Of a stretch of 30,961 nt of DNA, positions 1-7,753 are shown piece after piece. The notes beneath the pieces were generated by a model. The model was not told the origin of the DNA. It saw only the letters and a list, made by a program, of their open reading frames with translations, and searched no databases. Position numbers and translations under genes: made by a program. Source of the stretch: an uncultured Collinsella sp. (GTDB lineage: Bacteria; Actinomycetota; Coriobacteriia; Coriobacteriales; Coriobacteriaceae); assembly GCA_900547125.1 (NCBI GenBank), contig URFU01000008.1, forward strand, positions 1-30,961. Direction: 5' to 3'. The number at the start of each line of letters is the position of its first letter. Positions within the stretch are counted from its first letter, which is position 1.

Positions 1-1
1 G

Positions 2-1171
2 CGCACTTTGCCGCAGGTAAACATCGGCACCATTGGTCACGTCGACCACGGCTAGACCTCGCTGACCGCCGCCATCACCAAGGTTCTCTCTGAGACCGAG
101 GGCTGCAAGGCTGACTTCACTGCGTTCGAGAACATCGACAAGGCTCCCGAGGAGCGCGAGCGCGGCATTACGATCTCCGTCTCCCACGTTGAGTACGAGA
201 CTGCTGCCCGTCACTACGCTCACGTTGACTGCCCGGGCCACGCTGACTACGTCAAGAACATGATCTCCGGTGCTGCTCAGATGGACGGTGCTATCCTGGT
301 CATCGCCGCTACCGACGGCCCCATGGCTCAGACTCGCGAGCACATCCTGCTCGCCCGTCAGGTCGGCGTTCCCTACATCGTCGTCTTCCTGAACAAGTGC
401 GACATGGTCGACGATGACGAGCTCATCGACCTCGTCGAGATGGAGACCCGTGAGCTCCTCTCCGAGTACGATTTCCCCGGCGACGACATCCCCGTCATCC
501 GTGGTTCCGCTCTGGGCGCTCTCGAGGGCGACGCCAAGTGGATGGACGCTATCCGCGAGCTCATGAAGGCTGTCGACGAGTACATCCCGACGCCTGCTCG
601 TAACAACGACCTCCCCTTCCTGATGGCCGTTGAGGACGTTATGACCATCTCCGGCCGTGGTACCGTTGCTACCGGCCGTGTTGAGCGCGGTGAGCTCAAG
701 CTCAACGAGCCCGTCGAGATCGTCGGCATCAAGGATACCCAGAACACCGTCGTTACCGGTATCGAGATGTTCCGTAAGTCCATGGACTTCTGCGAGGCTG
801 GCGACAACGTCGGTCTGCTGCTCCGCGGCATCAAGCGCGAGGACATCGAGCGCGGCCAGGTTCTCTGCAAGCCCGGTTCGGTTACCCCGCACACCAAGTT
901 CACCGGCGAGATCTACGTTCTGACCAAGGAGGAGGGCGGCCGTCACACCCCGTTCTTCGATGGTTATCGTCCTCAGTTCTACTTCCGTACCACCGACGTT
1001 ACCGGTACGGTTAAGCTGCCCGAGGGCACCGAGATGGCTATGCCTGGTGACCACATCACCATCGAGGGCGACCTCATTCACCCGATCGCCATGGAGGAGG
1101 GCCTGCGCTTCGCTATCCGCGAGGGTGGCCACACCGTCGGTTCGGGCATCGTCTCCACGATCATTGAGTAA
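2..1171 (+). CDS. tuf: Elongation factor Tu, 5'-truncated, with in-frame TAG
   Basis: EF-Tu is the GTPase that delivers aminoacyl-tRNA to the ribosome. The frame opens at the window edge with VNIGTIGHVDHG and runs to TAA at 1169-1171. It contains the G domain (DCPGHADYV, NKCD, SAL), then domain 2 (GRGTVATGRVERG) and domain 3 ending VSTIIE. The codon for the P-loop lysine in GHVDHGKT is TAG (53-55), so the reading frame is interrupted at the residue that binds GTP phosphates. The few codons before it (reading LPQVNIG where EF-Tu normally has KPHVNIG) also differ from the family, while everything after is normal. The start codon lies outside the window. An assembly or sequencing error near a sequence end is the simplest explanation; a decaying second tuf copy is the alternative. 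A strong terminator follows. Confidence 0.93.
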
Positions 1172-1198
1172 ATTAGCTCTTTGATATAGCTGACTTAG

Positions 1199-1233
1199 AG
1201 AACCCGGCACTTATAGGGTGCCGGGTTCTTTTC
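1199..1233 (+). terminator. Intrinsic terminator after tuf
   Basis: A perfect 12-bp stem (AGAACCCGGCAC at 1199-1210 with 1218-1229) has a 7-nt loop and runs into TTCTTTTCT. It lies 28 nt after the tuf stop codon. Confidence 0.93.
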
Positions 1234-1302
1234 TACGCGGGGCTTGTTCCCTGCCGATTGCGCTTCGCTCGCTCTTAAGCCGAGCGTGAGGGATCGATTA
1301 GA

Positions 1303-1351
1303 TCTCGCTGGCTTCATTGATGTGTTCCAAATATGAATGGATCCAGCGAGA
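1303..1351. repeat. Inverted repeat in tuf-rpmG spacer
   Basis: TCTCGCTGG (1303-1311) is the exact complement of CCAGCGAGA (1343-1351), and TTCAT/ATGAA (1313-1317/1333-1337) extends the pairing inward. It sits just upstream of the rpmG promoter. The rest of the 1234-1373 spacer shows no gene. It could be a transcription-control site or a remnant terminator; function unknown. Confidence 0.5.
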
Positions 1352-1373
1352 ACCAATTGATTCGAGGTTTTCA

Positions 1374-1403
1374 TTGACAGCACTTACGTAGAGCTGATAA
1401 AGT
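1374..1403 (+). promoter_or_regulatory. Promoter for rpmG-trnW region
   Basis: A consensus -35 TTGACA (1374-1379) is followed after 16-18 nt by an AT-rich -10 region (GATAAA 1396-1401 or TAAAGT 1398-1403). It is about 45 nt upstream of rpmG and downstream of the tuf terminator, so it is the expected start of the rpmG-tRNA transcript. Confidence 0.6.
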
Positions 1404-1448
1404 ACCAACTCGTGCCCGTACGGGGCGGAAATGAAAGGTTCAGGATAA

Positions 1449-1598
1449 ATGCGTACTCTAGTTACTCTTGCATGCACTGAGTGCAAGCGCCGCAACTATA
1501 CGACCACCAAGAACAAGTCGAACATGCCTGATCGTATGGAGATCAAGAAGTATTGCCCCTGGTGCCGTCACCACACGCTGCACAAAGAGACTCGCTAG
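1449..1598 (+). CDS. rpmG: 50S ribosomal protein L33
   Basis: A 49-residue protein of the large ribosomal subunit, the usual length for L33. It begins MRTLVTLACTEC and keeps both cysteine pairs, CTEC near residue 9 and CPWC near residue 36, so it is the zinc-binding (C+) form. The central KNKSNMPDRMEIKKYCPWC is typical of the family. Purine-rich AAAGG lies upstream of the ATG. The order tuf, rpmG, tRNA-Trp, secE, nusG is the common bacterial arrangement. Confidence 0.96.
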   Translation: MRTLVTLACTECKRRNYTTTKNKSNMPDRMEIKKYCPWCRHHTLHKETR

Positions 1599-1611
1599 TC
1601 TCTAGTCACAT

Positions 1612-1687
1612 ACGCCAGTAGTTCAATTGGTAGAGCATCGGTCTCCAAAACCGAGTGTTGAGGGTTCGAGTCCTTCCTGGCGTGCCA
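1612..1687 (+). tRNA. trnW: tRNA-Trp (anticodon CCA)
   Basis: A cloverleaf can be drawn by eye. The acceptor stem is ACGCCAG (1612-1618) with CTGGCGT (1677-1683), G1684 is the discriminator and CCA is encoded at 1685-1687. The anticodon stem is TCGGT/ACCGA around the loop CTCCAAA (1643-1649), which places CCA at 1645-1647. The T-loop carries GGTTCGAGTCC. It starts 13 nt after rpmG and is probably cotranscribed with it. Confidence 0.97.
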
Positions 1688-1696
1688 GTCATTATT

Positions 1697-1727
1697 CCGT
1701 AAGCTCCCAATTGGGGGCTTACGGTTT
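1697..1727 (+). terminator. Hairpin after tRNA-Trp
   Basis: CCGTAAGCTCCC pairs with GGGGGCTTACGG (1697-1708 with 1713-1724, one T-G wobble) around AATT. Only TTT follows, so termination may be partial, allowing some read-through into secE-nusG. Confidence 0.65.
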
Positions 1728-1763
1728 ACTCATGTATAAGCGCATTGCGCGGAGGTAACCCAA

Positions 1764-2102
1764 ATGGCCAACAAGAAGAACAAGAAGAAGGCTCAGCAGC
1801 CGGCACCTGCCAACAACGCTGCCGCCAACTCCAAGGTTGAGGCCAAGAAGGCCGTTGCCAAGAAGAACGAGAAGGCTGCGAAGTCCAAGAAGAACGAGAA
1901 GCCTGGATTCTACGCCCGCACCAAGAAGTATTACGCTACGGTGAAGTCCGAGATGAAGCGTGTCACGTGGCCCGATAAGAAGGAGCTCGTGAACTACTCG
2001 GTCGTCGTTTGCGCTTCTCTGATCGTCGTCGGCGTCGTCATCGCTCTGCTCGATGCTGGCTTTGGCGAGGCTCTTGCTCTGTTCTCTGGATTGAGGGGCT
2101 AA
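1764..2102 (+). CDS. secE: Preprotein translocase subunit SecE
   Basis: SecE clamps SecY in the membrane protein-export channel. The 112-residue protein has a lysine- and alanine-rich N-terminal extension (about residues 1-45, MANKKNKKKAQQ), then the conserved amphipathic segment (KSEMKRVTWPDKKELVNYS) and a single transmembrane helix (VVVCASLIVVGVVIALL). One transmembrane segment is typical of Gram-positive SecE; the basic extension is longer than in minimal forms. GGAGG lies 8 nt before the ATG. nusG starts 3 nt after its stop, so the two are translationally linked. Confidence 0.96.
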   Translation: MANKKNKKKAQQPAPANNAAANSKVEAKKAVAKKNEKAAKSKKNEKPGFYARTKKYYATVKSEMKRVTWPDKKELVNYSVVVCASLIVVGVVIALLDAGFGEALALFSGLRG

Positions 2103-2105
2103 ACC

Positions 2106-2642
2106 ATGTCTAAGCGTTGGTACGTCGTTCACACTTACTCTGGATACGAGAACCGCGTTAAGTCCGATCTCGAGCATCGCATCGAGACCATGGGCATGCA
2201 GGACCGTATCTTTGATATCGAGATTCCTATGGAGCGCGTCACCGAGATCAAAGAGGGTGGCAAGCGCGAGACCAAGGATTCCAAGATCTTCCCGGGTTAT
2301 GTCCTGGTTCGCATGGAGATGGATGACGATGCGTGGACGTGTGTTCGCAACACGCCCGGTGTCACCGGTTTCCTGGGCGGCAATGGCAAGCCCGCTCCGC
2401 TTTCCCGCGACGAGTACAATAAGATGACTCGTCGTCCCGGTAAGGGCGATTCGCCCAAGCGCACCTCGGTTGATATTGAGGTCGGCACGTCCGTCCGCGT
2501 CACTGATGGCCCGCTTACCGACTTTGATGGCAAGGTCTCCGAGGTTAACACCGAGGCAGGCAAGCTGAAGGTCACCCTGATGATCTTTGGCCGTGAGACG
2601 CCGGTCGAGCTCGACTTTAACCAGGTCGCTGTCATCGCTTAA
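2106..2642 (+). CDS. nusG: Transcription termination/antitermination factor NusG
   Basis: NusG binds RNA polymerase and couples it to the ribosome or Rho. The 178-residue protein has an N-terminal NGN domain (KRWYVVHTYSGYENRVKSDL; KIFPGYVLVRMEMDDDAW; NTPGVTGFLG) and a C-terminal KOW domain (VRVTDGPLTDFDGKVSEV). It is the standard length without the large acidic N-terminal extension of many other actinobacteria. It begins 3 nt after secE. A 120-nt spacer without clear promoter elements separates it from rplK. Confidence 0.97.
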   Translation: MSKRWYVVHTYSGYENRVKSDLEHRIETMGMQDRIFDIEIPMERVTEIKEGGKRETKDSKIFPGYVLVRMEMDDDAWTCVRNTPGVTGFLGGNGKPAPLSRDEYNKMTRRPGKGDSPKRTSVDIEVGTSVRVTDGPLTDFDGKVSEVNTEAGKLKVTLMIFGRETPVELDFNQVAVIA

Positions 2643-2762
2643 GTTTTCGTCCGTTCGCGCGAGCGTGCTTCTTCTGTGACTGCTCATCTCAGGAGTGCTT
2701 CTAACACGTGCGTGCTTACGATATAGCAAGTACTTCACACTCGTGATTCGAAAGGAATGACC

Positions 2763-3191
2763 ATGGCTGAGAAGAAGGTTGCCAACGTCATTAAGCTCCA
2801 GATTCCTGCTGGTGCAGCTAACCCCGCTCCTCCCGTCGGCCCCGCACTGGGCGCAGCTGGCGTGAACATCATGCAGTTCTGCCAGGCCTTTAACGCCGAG
2901 ACGCAGGACAAGAAGGGCGACATCATCCCCGTTGAGATCACTGTCTTCGAGGATAAGTCCTTCTCCTTCATCACCAAGACCCCGCCGGCGGCTCACCTCA
3001 TCAAGAAGGAGCTGAACCTCAAGTCTGGTTCCGCTAAGCCCCAGGCCGACAAGGTTGGTCAGCTCTCCCAGGAGCAGCTCACCAAGATCGCCGAGATCAA
3101 GATGCCGGACCTCAATGCCAACGACATTGACGCCGCCAAGAAGATCATCGCCGGTACCGCCCGTTCCATGGGCGTCACCATCGCTGAGTAG
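2763..3191 (+). CDS. rplK: 50S ribosomal protein L11
   Basis: L11 binds the GTPase-associated centre of 23S rRNA, where EF-G and EF-Tu act. The protein is 142 residues, the family length, and carries LQIPAGAANPAPPVGPALG (proline-rich N-terminal domain) and the C-terminal rRNA-binding domain (KMPDLNANDIDAAKKIIAGT, RSMGVTI). An ATG at 2757 is in frame, but AAAGGA (2751-2756) touches it directly; the ATG at 2763, 6 nt further on, gives normal spacing and the expected N-terminus MAEKKVANV. It is paired with rplA. Confidence 0.96.
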   Translation: MAEKKVANVIKLQIPAGAANPAPPVGPALGAAGVNIMQFCQAFNAETQDKKGDIIPVEITVFEDKSFSFITKTPPAAHLIKKELNLKSGSAKPQADKVGQLSQEQLTKIAEIKMPDLNANDIDAAKKIIAGTARSMGVTIAE

Positions 3192-3209
3192 CGATTTCTT
3201 TTGGTAACG

Positions 3210-3235
3210 ACGGGTGCTCCGACCGGGGCGCCCGT
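3210..3235 (+). promoter_or_regulatory. Hairpin in rplK-rplA spacer
   Basis: ACGGGTGCTCC and GGGGCGCCCGT form an 11-bp stem with some wobble pairs in the 117-nt spacer. A second small hairpin, GTGTGC/GCACAC, lies at 3241-3258. L1 is known to repress its own operon by binding leader RNA, so this could be the L1 target or a partial attenuator. I cannot confirm the L1-binding sequence by eye. Confidence 0.4.
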
Positions 3236-3308
3236 TAAATGTGTGCAATAGGGCACACGATTCGATGTGGGAGGGCTCGCGCCCGTTTAACCACAGGAGG
3301 TAATGCAC

Positions 3309-4016
3309 ATGGCTAAGCATGGTAAGAGCTATAACGCCGCTGCCGAGAAGATCGACCGCGCCACGCTCTACACCCCCCTTCAGGCTGCCAAGCTCATCAA
3401 GGAGCTCGACACCGCCAAGTTCGACGAGACCGTCGAGGCCCACTTCCGTCTGGGCGTCGATACTCGTAAGGCTGACCAGAACATCCGCGGTTCCATCTCC
3501 CTGCCCCACGGTACCGGCAAGACCATTCGTGTTGCCGTCTTCGCCGAGGGCGAGAAGGCCCGCGAGGCCGAGGCTGCCGGCGCCGACATCATCGGTTCCG
3601 ACGAGCTCGTCGCCCAGATCCAGAAGGGCGAGATCAACTTCGACGCCGCTATCGCTACGCCGAACATGATGGCCAAGGTTGGCCGCATCGGTAAGATCCT
3701 TGGTCCCCGTGGCCTCATGCCGAACCCCAAGCTCGGCACCGTGACCATGGACGTCGCCAAGATGGTCTCCGAGCTCAAGGCCGGCCGCGTTGAGTACCGC
3801 GCCGACCGTTATGGCATCTGCCACGTGCCCCTGGGCAAGAAGTCCTTCTCCGAGCAGCAGCTCGTCGAGAACTACGCTGCCCTGTACACCGAGATCCTGC
3901 GCGTCAAGCCCTCTTCTGCTAAGGGCAAGTACGTCAAGTCCATCTCCGTGTCTTCTACCATGGGCCCTGGCGTCAAGGTCGATCCCGCTATCCAGCGCGA
4001 CTTCCTGGCTGAGTAA
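3309..4016 (+). CDS. rplA: 50S ribosomal protein L1
   Basis: L1 forms the mobile stalk near the ribosomal E site and autoregulates its operon. The 235-residue protein has the family hallmarks SYNAAAEKID, GSISLPHGTGKTIRVAVFA, KVGRIGKILGPRGLMPNPK and GTVTMDVAKMV, ending STMGPGVKVDP. An ATG at 3303 is only 2 nt from AGGAGG (3295-3300), so the ATG at 3309 with an 8-nt spacer is preferred. In most bacteria rplJ would follow; here a terminator follows and rplJ is 21.6 kb away. Confidence 0.97.
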   Translation: MAKHGKSYNAAAEKIDRATLYTPLQAAKLIKELDTAKFDETVEAHFRLGVDTRKADQNIRGSISLPHGTGKTIRVAVFAEGEKAREAEAAGADIIGSDELVAQIQKGEINFDAAIATPNMMAKVGRIGKILGPRGLMPNPKLGTVTMDVAKMVSELKAGRVEYRADRYGICHVPLGKKSFSEQQLVENYAALYTEILRVKPSSAKGKYVKSISVSSTMGPGVKVDPAIQRDFLAE

Positions 4017-4053
4017 CTAACGGTTACTGCCTGAGCAAAGCAAGCATTGCTAA

Positions 4054-4090
4054 AGAAACCCGGTTCTGTCTCGTGCAGGACCGGGTTTCT
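4054..4090 (+). terminator. Terminator after rplA
   Basis: AGAAACCCGGT (4054-4064) pairs perfectly with ACCGGGTTTCT (4080-4090), with further pairs inside (CTG/CAG). It ends the secE-nusG-rplK-rplA transcript 38 nt after the rplA stop. The T tract is short (TTTCTT). Confidence 0.85.
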
Positions 4091-4104
4091 TGCTATCGCG
4101 TTAA

Positions 4105-4143
4105 AACCACCTTAAAGGGGACAGTGCCCCCTTTAAGGTGGTT
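4105..4143 (-). repeat. REP-like palindrome, copy 1
   Basis: A perfect 16-bp inverted repeat (AACCACCTTAAAGGGG 4105-4120 with 4128-4143) has the loop ACAGTGC. It overlaps the TAA of the minus-strand gene at 4142 and, read on that strand, ends in GGTTTTAA, so it probably also acts as that gene's terminator. It is related to copies 2 and 3 but oriented oppositely, with paired base changes in both arms (CCACCTT/AAGGTGG here, CCACCAC/GTGGTGG there). Confidence 0.85.
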
Positions 4144-4852
4144 ACCAGGGTGTTCTAGCGGTTGAGGACTCGATAGCCTCGTGGCGCTTGAGTTCGCGAC
4201 GCATGGTTTGCGAATTGAGCCAGGCTGCCTGCCAGCCACGGATGGGGTAGCGCGCTTCGTCCAGCTCAAACTGCGTATAGCCGCAGGCGTTGATGATCGT
4301 TGCCCCGCATGCATGCTGACGCACACGTTGAAAGTCGCGACCATAGCATTGGTGCACATGCCCGTGCACCATGTAGTCGGGGTTCCAGGACTCGAGCGCT
4401 GTGTTAAAGCATTCGAATCCCCGATGTGGCAGATCGTCCAGATCGCCCATGCCAGCGGCGGGCGCATGGGTCAGTAGGATGTCACAGCCGCCGACCATCC
4501 TCACTTTGCGGGACAGCTTGCGCATACGCCTGGCCATCTCGTGTTCGGTGTACATGTTGACGCCGTCGCGATAACGCATGGACCCGCCAAGGCCCGCAAT
4601 GCGGACGCCGCGATACACGTAAACGGAGTCTTCGACACAGATACAGCCGCCTGGTGCATGACGCGCGTAGCGGTCATCGTGATTGCCGCGCACATAGATG
4701 AGCGGTCTGTTGATGACCGTAACCAAAAACTCAAGATAGTCCGGGTCCAGATCGCCAGCGGACAAAATCAGGTCGACGCCCTCAAAGCGTTCCTTACGAA
4801 AGCACTCCCAAAGGCATCGTTCTTCGGTATCGGCTATGGCAAGGATCTTCAT
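4142..4852 (-). CDS. Calcineurin-like metallophosphoesterase
   Basis: A 236-residue cytosolic phosphoesterase; the substrate cannot be told from sequence. Metal-site motifs are in family order: D8 (ADTE), GDLD (33-36), GNHDD (56-60), H129 (LLTHAP) and GHVH (164-167). Motif I, normally DxH, reads D8-T9-E10, so a histidine ligand is replaced by glutamate. There is no signal peptide or membrane segment. Its ATG overlaps the stop of the upstream gene by 4 nt (ATGA), implying translational coupling and a shared task with the BMP-domain protein. Its stop overlaps palindrome copy 1. Alternatives are phosphodiesterase, nucleotidase or protein phosphatase. Confidence 0.88.
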   Translation of the reverse strand: MKILAIADTEERCLWECFRKERFEGVDLILSAGDLDPDYLEFLVTVINRPLIYVRGNHDDRYARHAPGGCICVEDSVYVYRGVRIAGLGGSMRYRDGVNMYTEHEMARRMRKLSRKVRMVGGCDILLTHAPAAGMGDLDDLPHRGFECFNTALESWNPDYMVHGHVHQCYGRDFQRVRQHACGATIINACGYTQFELDEARYPIRGWQAAWLNSQTMRRELKRHEAIESSTARTPW

Positions 4853-6765
4853 AGGGCGCAGACTCCCGGCTCATTTTCGAGCTGCGGAATGGTGCCCACT
4901 ACGTTGTCAGCCAGCCAGTCCATTTCGACGATCTGCGTGCTCGGCAGTGGAGGGAATCCCTCGATCTGCACCACGCCGTCCTGACTGTGAAGCTCGCCGC
5001 CAAATGGATTGATGGAGCCCTCGACGATGCCATTGCGGAGCAGCTGCACCAGTTTGCGCGTCTGATAGGGCAGGCCCGGAGCGTAGCGAATGTCGATAAC
5101 GCCCGAGCTCATGCCATACCAGTAGTTGACGGCGCGGACCCGGCTGTCGTCACTGGTCTCGTCCCAGGTGCCATGCAGCAGACTTCGCACGATAAGCTCG
5201 TAATATCGGCGCCAGTTCCATACCGGCATGGCGATGCCGACGACCTTGCCATCGATCAGGCGGTGGAGTCCGTAGGCCGTGGGGTCCTCCAGCGACTTGG
5301 ACATGTCGGCGCCGGTCATGACGCTCACGCCTTCGTGGCACATGGCCTCGGCAAGGCCACCGGCGGGCACATCGCCCCAGGTCAGGATAATTTGCGCACG
5401 GGGGTCGAGTAGCGAAGCTCCAATCGCAAAGGCGTTGATCTCGCTGAGTGCGCCCGAGGCGAAGACCGACGCGTGGTAACCGATGCGGTGATTGTCCGCC
5501 ATGCTGGCGGCAAGGGCGCCCAGGAGGAACTTGGCCTCGTACATCTTGCCAAAGTACGAACGGACGCTTTGATGGGGAAGGCCGATAGAGCAGTTGAGGA
5601 ACCGAACCTGGGGATACTCAACGGCAGCCCTGAGCGTGTATTCCATCAGGCGGTGCGAGGTCGAGAAGATGACGCTGTCTCCATGTTTGACAGCCGTTTC
5701 CACGGCGGCGTAGAACACGTCCGGATCGTGGCAGTTCTCAAACGCCTCGGTGCGCACGATACCGCCAAAGTGCTTATCGAGATACTGACGCCCTTGGTCG
5801 TGCAGGCTGTCCCAGCTCGACGTCGCACAGGGGAACTCATGGATAAAGGCGATGCGCAGGGGATTGTCCGCCGAATAGACGGTCTTGCCCATAAAGAAGT
5901 TGAGCACGCCGGAGGTGGACTTGGCGGTCGACTCTTCCTCATCGACGCTCGGTGCTTCGACAAGATCGACCTTGTCCTCGTTATTTTTGCCGGCAATGAC
6001 CAGCTCACGCCAAATCTTACACAGGCGGTTTACGACGATATCCGTCGGCGTATCCAGCAGGCGGTCCTGGTTGTACACATTGAGGTAGACGAGCATGGCG
6101 TCGGCGGGCGTAATGTCCAGGTGGTCGCCACCCGCGCGAAGGTAGGCGCGCTTAAAGAGCAGGAAGGTGTGGCGCAGGTAGTCGACCTTTTTCTGCGGCC
6201 ATTTTTCGATAAGGTCCTGACCGAGCATCTTGGCGAGCGTCTCGTAGCTTCCCTCGCGCGAGAACTCGATCTCGTATAGGGGGCAGACGCGCCAAAACGC
6301 GCAGAACTCACCGTACAGGCGGCTTTCGACGGAATCCCATGTGCCGGGGTAGAGACGGGTGACCTTGGCAGAAACCGTCGGGGCGTCCAGGAATTTGAGG
6401 ACACTGACGCGCTTGTTGCCCTCTTGGACGTAAAACCGATGCATGAACTCGGTGACGATGACGGGATCGCGATAGCCCTCGGTCACCTGGATGTCGTAGA
6501 GGTTGGACCACTTGCGGGCGAACTCCGTGCTAAACGGCAGCAAGGGCATAAAGTTGCATGAAAAGGCCGACTGACGGCCCTTGGTAACCGTACCGACGAC
6601 CATTTCGAGTGGAATGTCTCTCAGGCCGACATTCTCTCGCTGGCCTAAGGGGAGCTGGGCAACCAAGCTATCGAGGTCCGTGAGATACGGATGCTCGCTT
6701 TGACTAATGGCGCGTCGACGTCCTTGCTCGCCGCGCTTGCGTGCTTGACGATAGGCCTCTTCCAT
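4849..6765 (-). CDS. Cytosolic ParB-like plus BMP/Med ligand-binding fusion protein
   Basis: A 638-residue protein with no signal peptide, lipobox or transmembrane segment. Around residues 98-135, YRDPVIVTEFMHRFYVQEGN followed by KRVSVLKFL resembles a ParB/sulfiredoxin-type nucleotide-binding fold. A helical middle region follows, then an acidic linker (about 265-285). Residues about 303-600 look like the periplasmic-binding fold of the BMP/PnrA/Med family (LRIAFIHEF; VIFSTSHRLMEYT; SYFGKMYEAKFLLGALAA; IGYHAS). Family members of that kind are usually lipoproteins binding purine nucleosides, so a cytosolic version suggests an intracellular sensor. It is the first gene of a coupled pair with the metallophosphoesterase. 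Start: AAGGGAG lies about 8 nt before the ATG. Domain calls are by eye; function is unknown. Confidence 0.8.
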   Translation of the reverse strand: MEEAYRQARKRGEQGRRRAISQSEHPYLTDLDSLVAQLPLGQRENVGLRDIPLEMVVGTVTKGRQSAFSCNFMPLLPFSTEFARKWSNLYDIQVTEGYRDPVIVTEFMHRFYVQEGNKRVSVLKFLDAPTVSAKVTRLYPGTWDSVESRLYGEFCAFWRVCPLYEIEFSREGSYETLAKMLGQDLIEKWPQKKVDYLRHTFLLFKRAYLRAGGDHLDITPADAMLVYLNVYNQDRLLDTPTDIVVNRLCKIWRELVIAGKNNEDKVDLVEAPSVDEEESTAKSTSGVLNFFMGKTVYSADNPLRIAFIHEFPCATSSWDSLHDQGRQYLDKHFGGIVRTEAFENCHDPDVFYAAVETAVKHGDSVIFSTSHRLMEYTLRAAVEYPQVRFLNCSIGLPHQSVRSYFGKMYEAKFLLGALAASMADNHRIGYHASVFASGALSEINAFAIGASLLDPRAQIILTWGDVPAGGLAEAMCHEGVSVMTGADMSKSLEDPTAYGLHRLIDGKVVGIAMPVWNWRRYYELIVRSLLHGTWDETSDDSRVRAVNYWYGMSSGVIDIRYAPGLPYQTRKLVQLLRNGIVEGSINPFGGELHSQDGVVQIEGFPPLPSTQIVEMDWLADNVVGTIPQLENEPGVCAL

Positions 6766-6792
6766 AGTTTTGCTCCCTTAGTCGTTTAAACA

Positions 6793-6820
6793 ACTATATG
6801 AACCATGGTATCACGAATGA
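6793..6820 (-). promoter_or_regulatory. Possible promoter for the BMP-fusion operon
   Basis: On the minus strand a TATAGT -10 (complement of 6793-6798) is preceded 17 nt upstream by TTCATT, a poor -35, right after palindrome copy 2. The -10 is convincing; the -35 is weak. Confidence 0.35.
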
Positions 6821-6859
6821 AAACCACCACAAAGGTGCCTGTCCCCTTTGTGGTGGTTT
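6821..6859 (-). repeat. REP-like palindrome, copy 2
   Basis: A perfect 15-bp inverted repeat (AAACCACCACAAAGG 6821-6835 with 6845-6859) has a 9-nt loop TGCCTGTCC. All 39 nt are identical to 9803-9841. The mscS stop codon (6858-6860) overlaps its end, and on the minus strand it leads into TTTTC, so it can serve as a terminator for mscS. Confidence 0.88.
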
Positions 6860-7625
6860 AGGCGATGATGGGGGCGATGGCGCGGATGCAGGCATCGGCC
6901 GCCGTAAAGGTGGTGCTGTCGTCGCTGACGATAAAGATGATTTTGCCCTTAATGCCAAAGTCGCCGATCTCGCTAAAGAGCACGTAGGGTTCCTTGTCAA
7001 AGCCTGAGATGGGTGAGACGGCCGTTTTGGTGGCGCTGACGAGCTCGTCTGCTAGCACATCGAGCGATGCCCATTTGGAGGGGTCTTTGACCGCGACGGG
7101 GACGGCCACGCGCCCAAAGGGCATCAAATGCACGAGTGTGTTCTTGGAAATGTTGGAGTTGGGGACGATGACGGTCTGCCCGCAGGCATCTTCGATGGTC
7201 GTGTGGCGCCAAGTGATGTCCTGGACCACGCCGGACACGCCGCCGACCTCGATATTGTCGCCGGGCTTGATGATGCCCATAAAGGTCACTTGCATGCCGC
7301 CGATAAGGTTTGACAGCGTGTCCTGAAAGCCGAGCGAGATGGCGATGCCGCCGACGCCAAGAGCGGCGACGAGCGCGTTTGCGTTAATGCCAAAGCAGTT
7401 GTCGAGGATAAAGCTGCCGCCGATCATCCAGATAACGGCGCGAGCGATGTTGATGAAGATGCTCGATGCCGGAAGCGGGTTATCGTCGCGGTTGAGTAGG
7501 TGACGCAGAGTCTTGGATGCGACCTTGGCGGCGACGGCGGTGCCTATCGCCAAGATGACGGCCCAGATGATGTTGTGGACCCACCGTTGCTCAAAGAAAT
7601 GAAGAATCGGCTCAAACAATTCCAT
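6858..7625 (-). CDS. mscS: Small-conductance mechanosensitive channel MscS
   Basis: A membrane channel that opens on osmotic downshock to release solutes. At 255 residues it is close to the length of E. coli MscS. Predicted helices lie at about 18-36, 57-80 and 84-110; the third is the pore helix (LVAALGVGGIAISLGFQDTL, then SNLIGG). The beta domain follows (IKPGDNIEV; GVVQDITWRHTTI; VIVPNSNISKNT). Start choice: the frame stays open upstream to 7814, but that part crosses a terminator; AGGAGG (complement of 7636-7641) sits 10 nt before the ATG at 7625. The C-terminal domain ends IRAIAPIIA at palindrome copy 2. Confidence 0.93.
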   Translation of the reverse strand: MELFEPILHFFEQRWVHNIIWAVILAIGTAVAAKVASKTLRHLLNRDDNPLPASSIFINIARAVIWMIGGSFILDNCFGINANALVAALGVGGIAISLGFQDTLSNLIGGMQVTFMGIIKPGDNIEVGGVSGVVQDITWRHTTIEDACGQTVIVPNSNISKNTLVHLMPFGRVAVPVAVKDPSKWASLDVLADELVSATKTAVSPISGFDKEPYVLFSEIGDFGIKGKIIFIVSDDSTTFTAADACIRAIAPIIA

Positions 7626-7668
7626 GTAGGGAAAACCTCCTAATGCTCGTTCAACCATGATACCCACC

Positions 7669-7700
7669 AAAAAGCCCGTCCGATCACATCGGACGGGCTT
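7669..7700 (-). terminator. Terminator of the 5'-nucleotidase gene
   Basis: A perfect 13-bp stem (AAGCCCGTCCGAT 7672-7684 with 7688-7700) has the loop CAC. On the minus strand it runs into TTTTT. It lies 54 nt after the nucleotidase stop. Confidence 0.93.
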
Positions 7701-7753
7701 CTGTGCTCGATATAAGGTTTGCACGGAGGGGCTGCAAGGCCCGGCGGTGTAGT

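Noticed and set aside
1719..3824. A 701-residue open frame on the minus strand across secE-nusG-rplK-rplA
   Set aside because: Antisense to four ribosomal and secretion genes with good start signals; a by-product of codon bias in GC-rich DNA.
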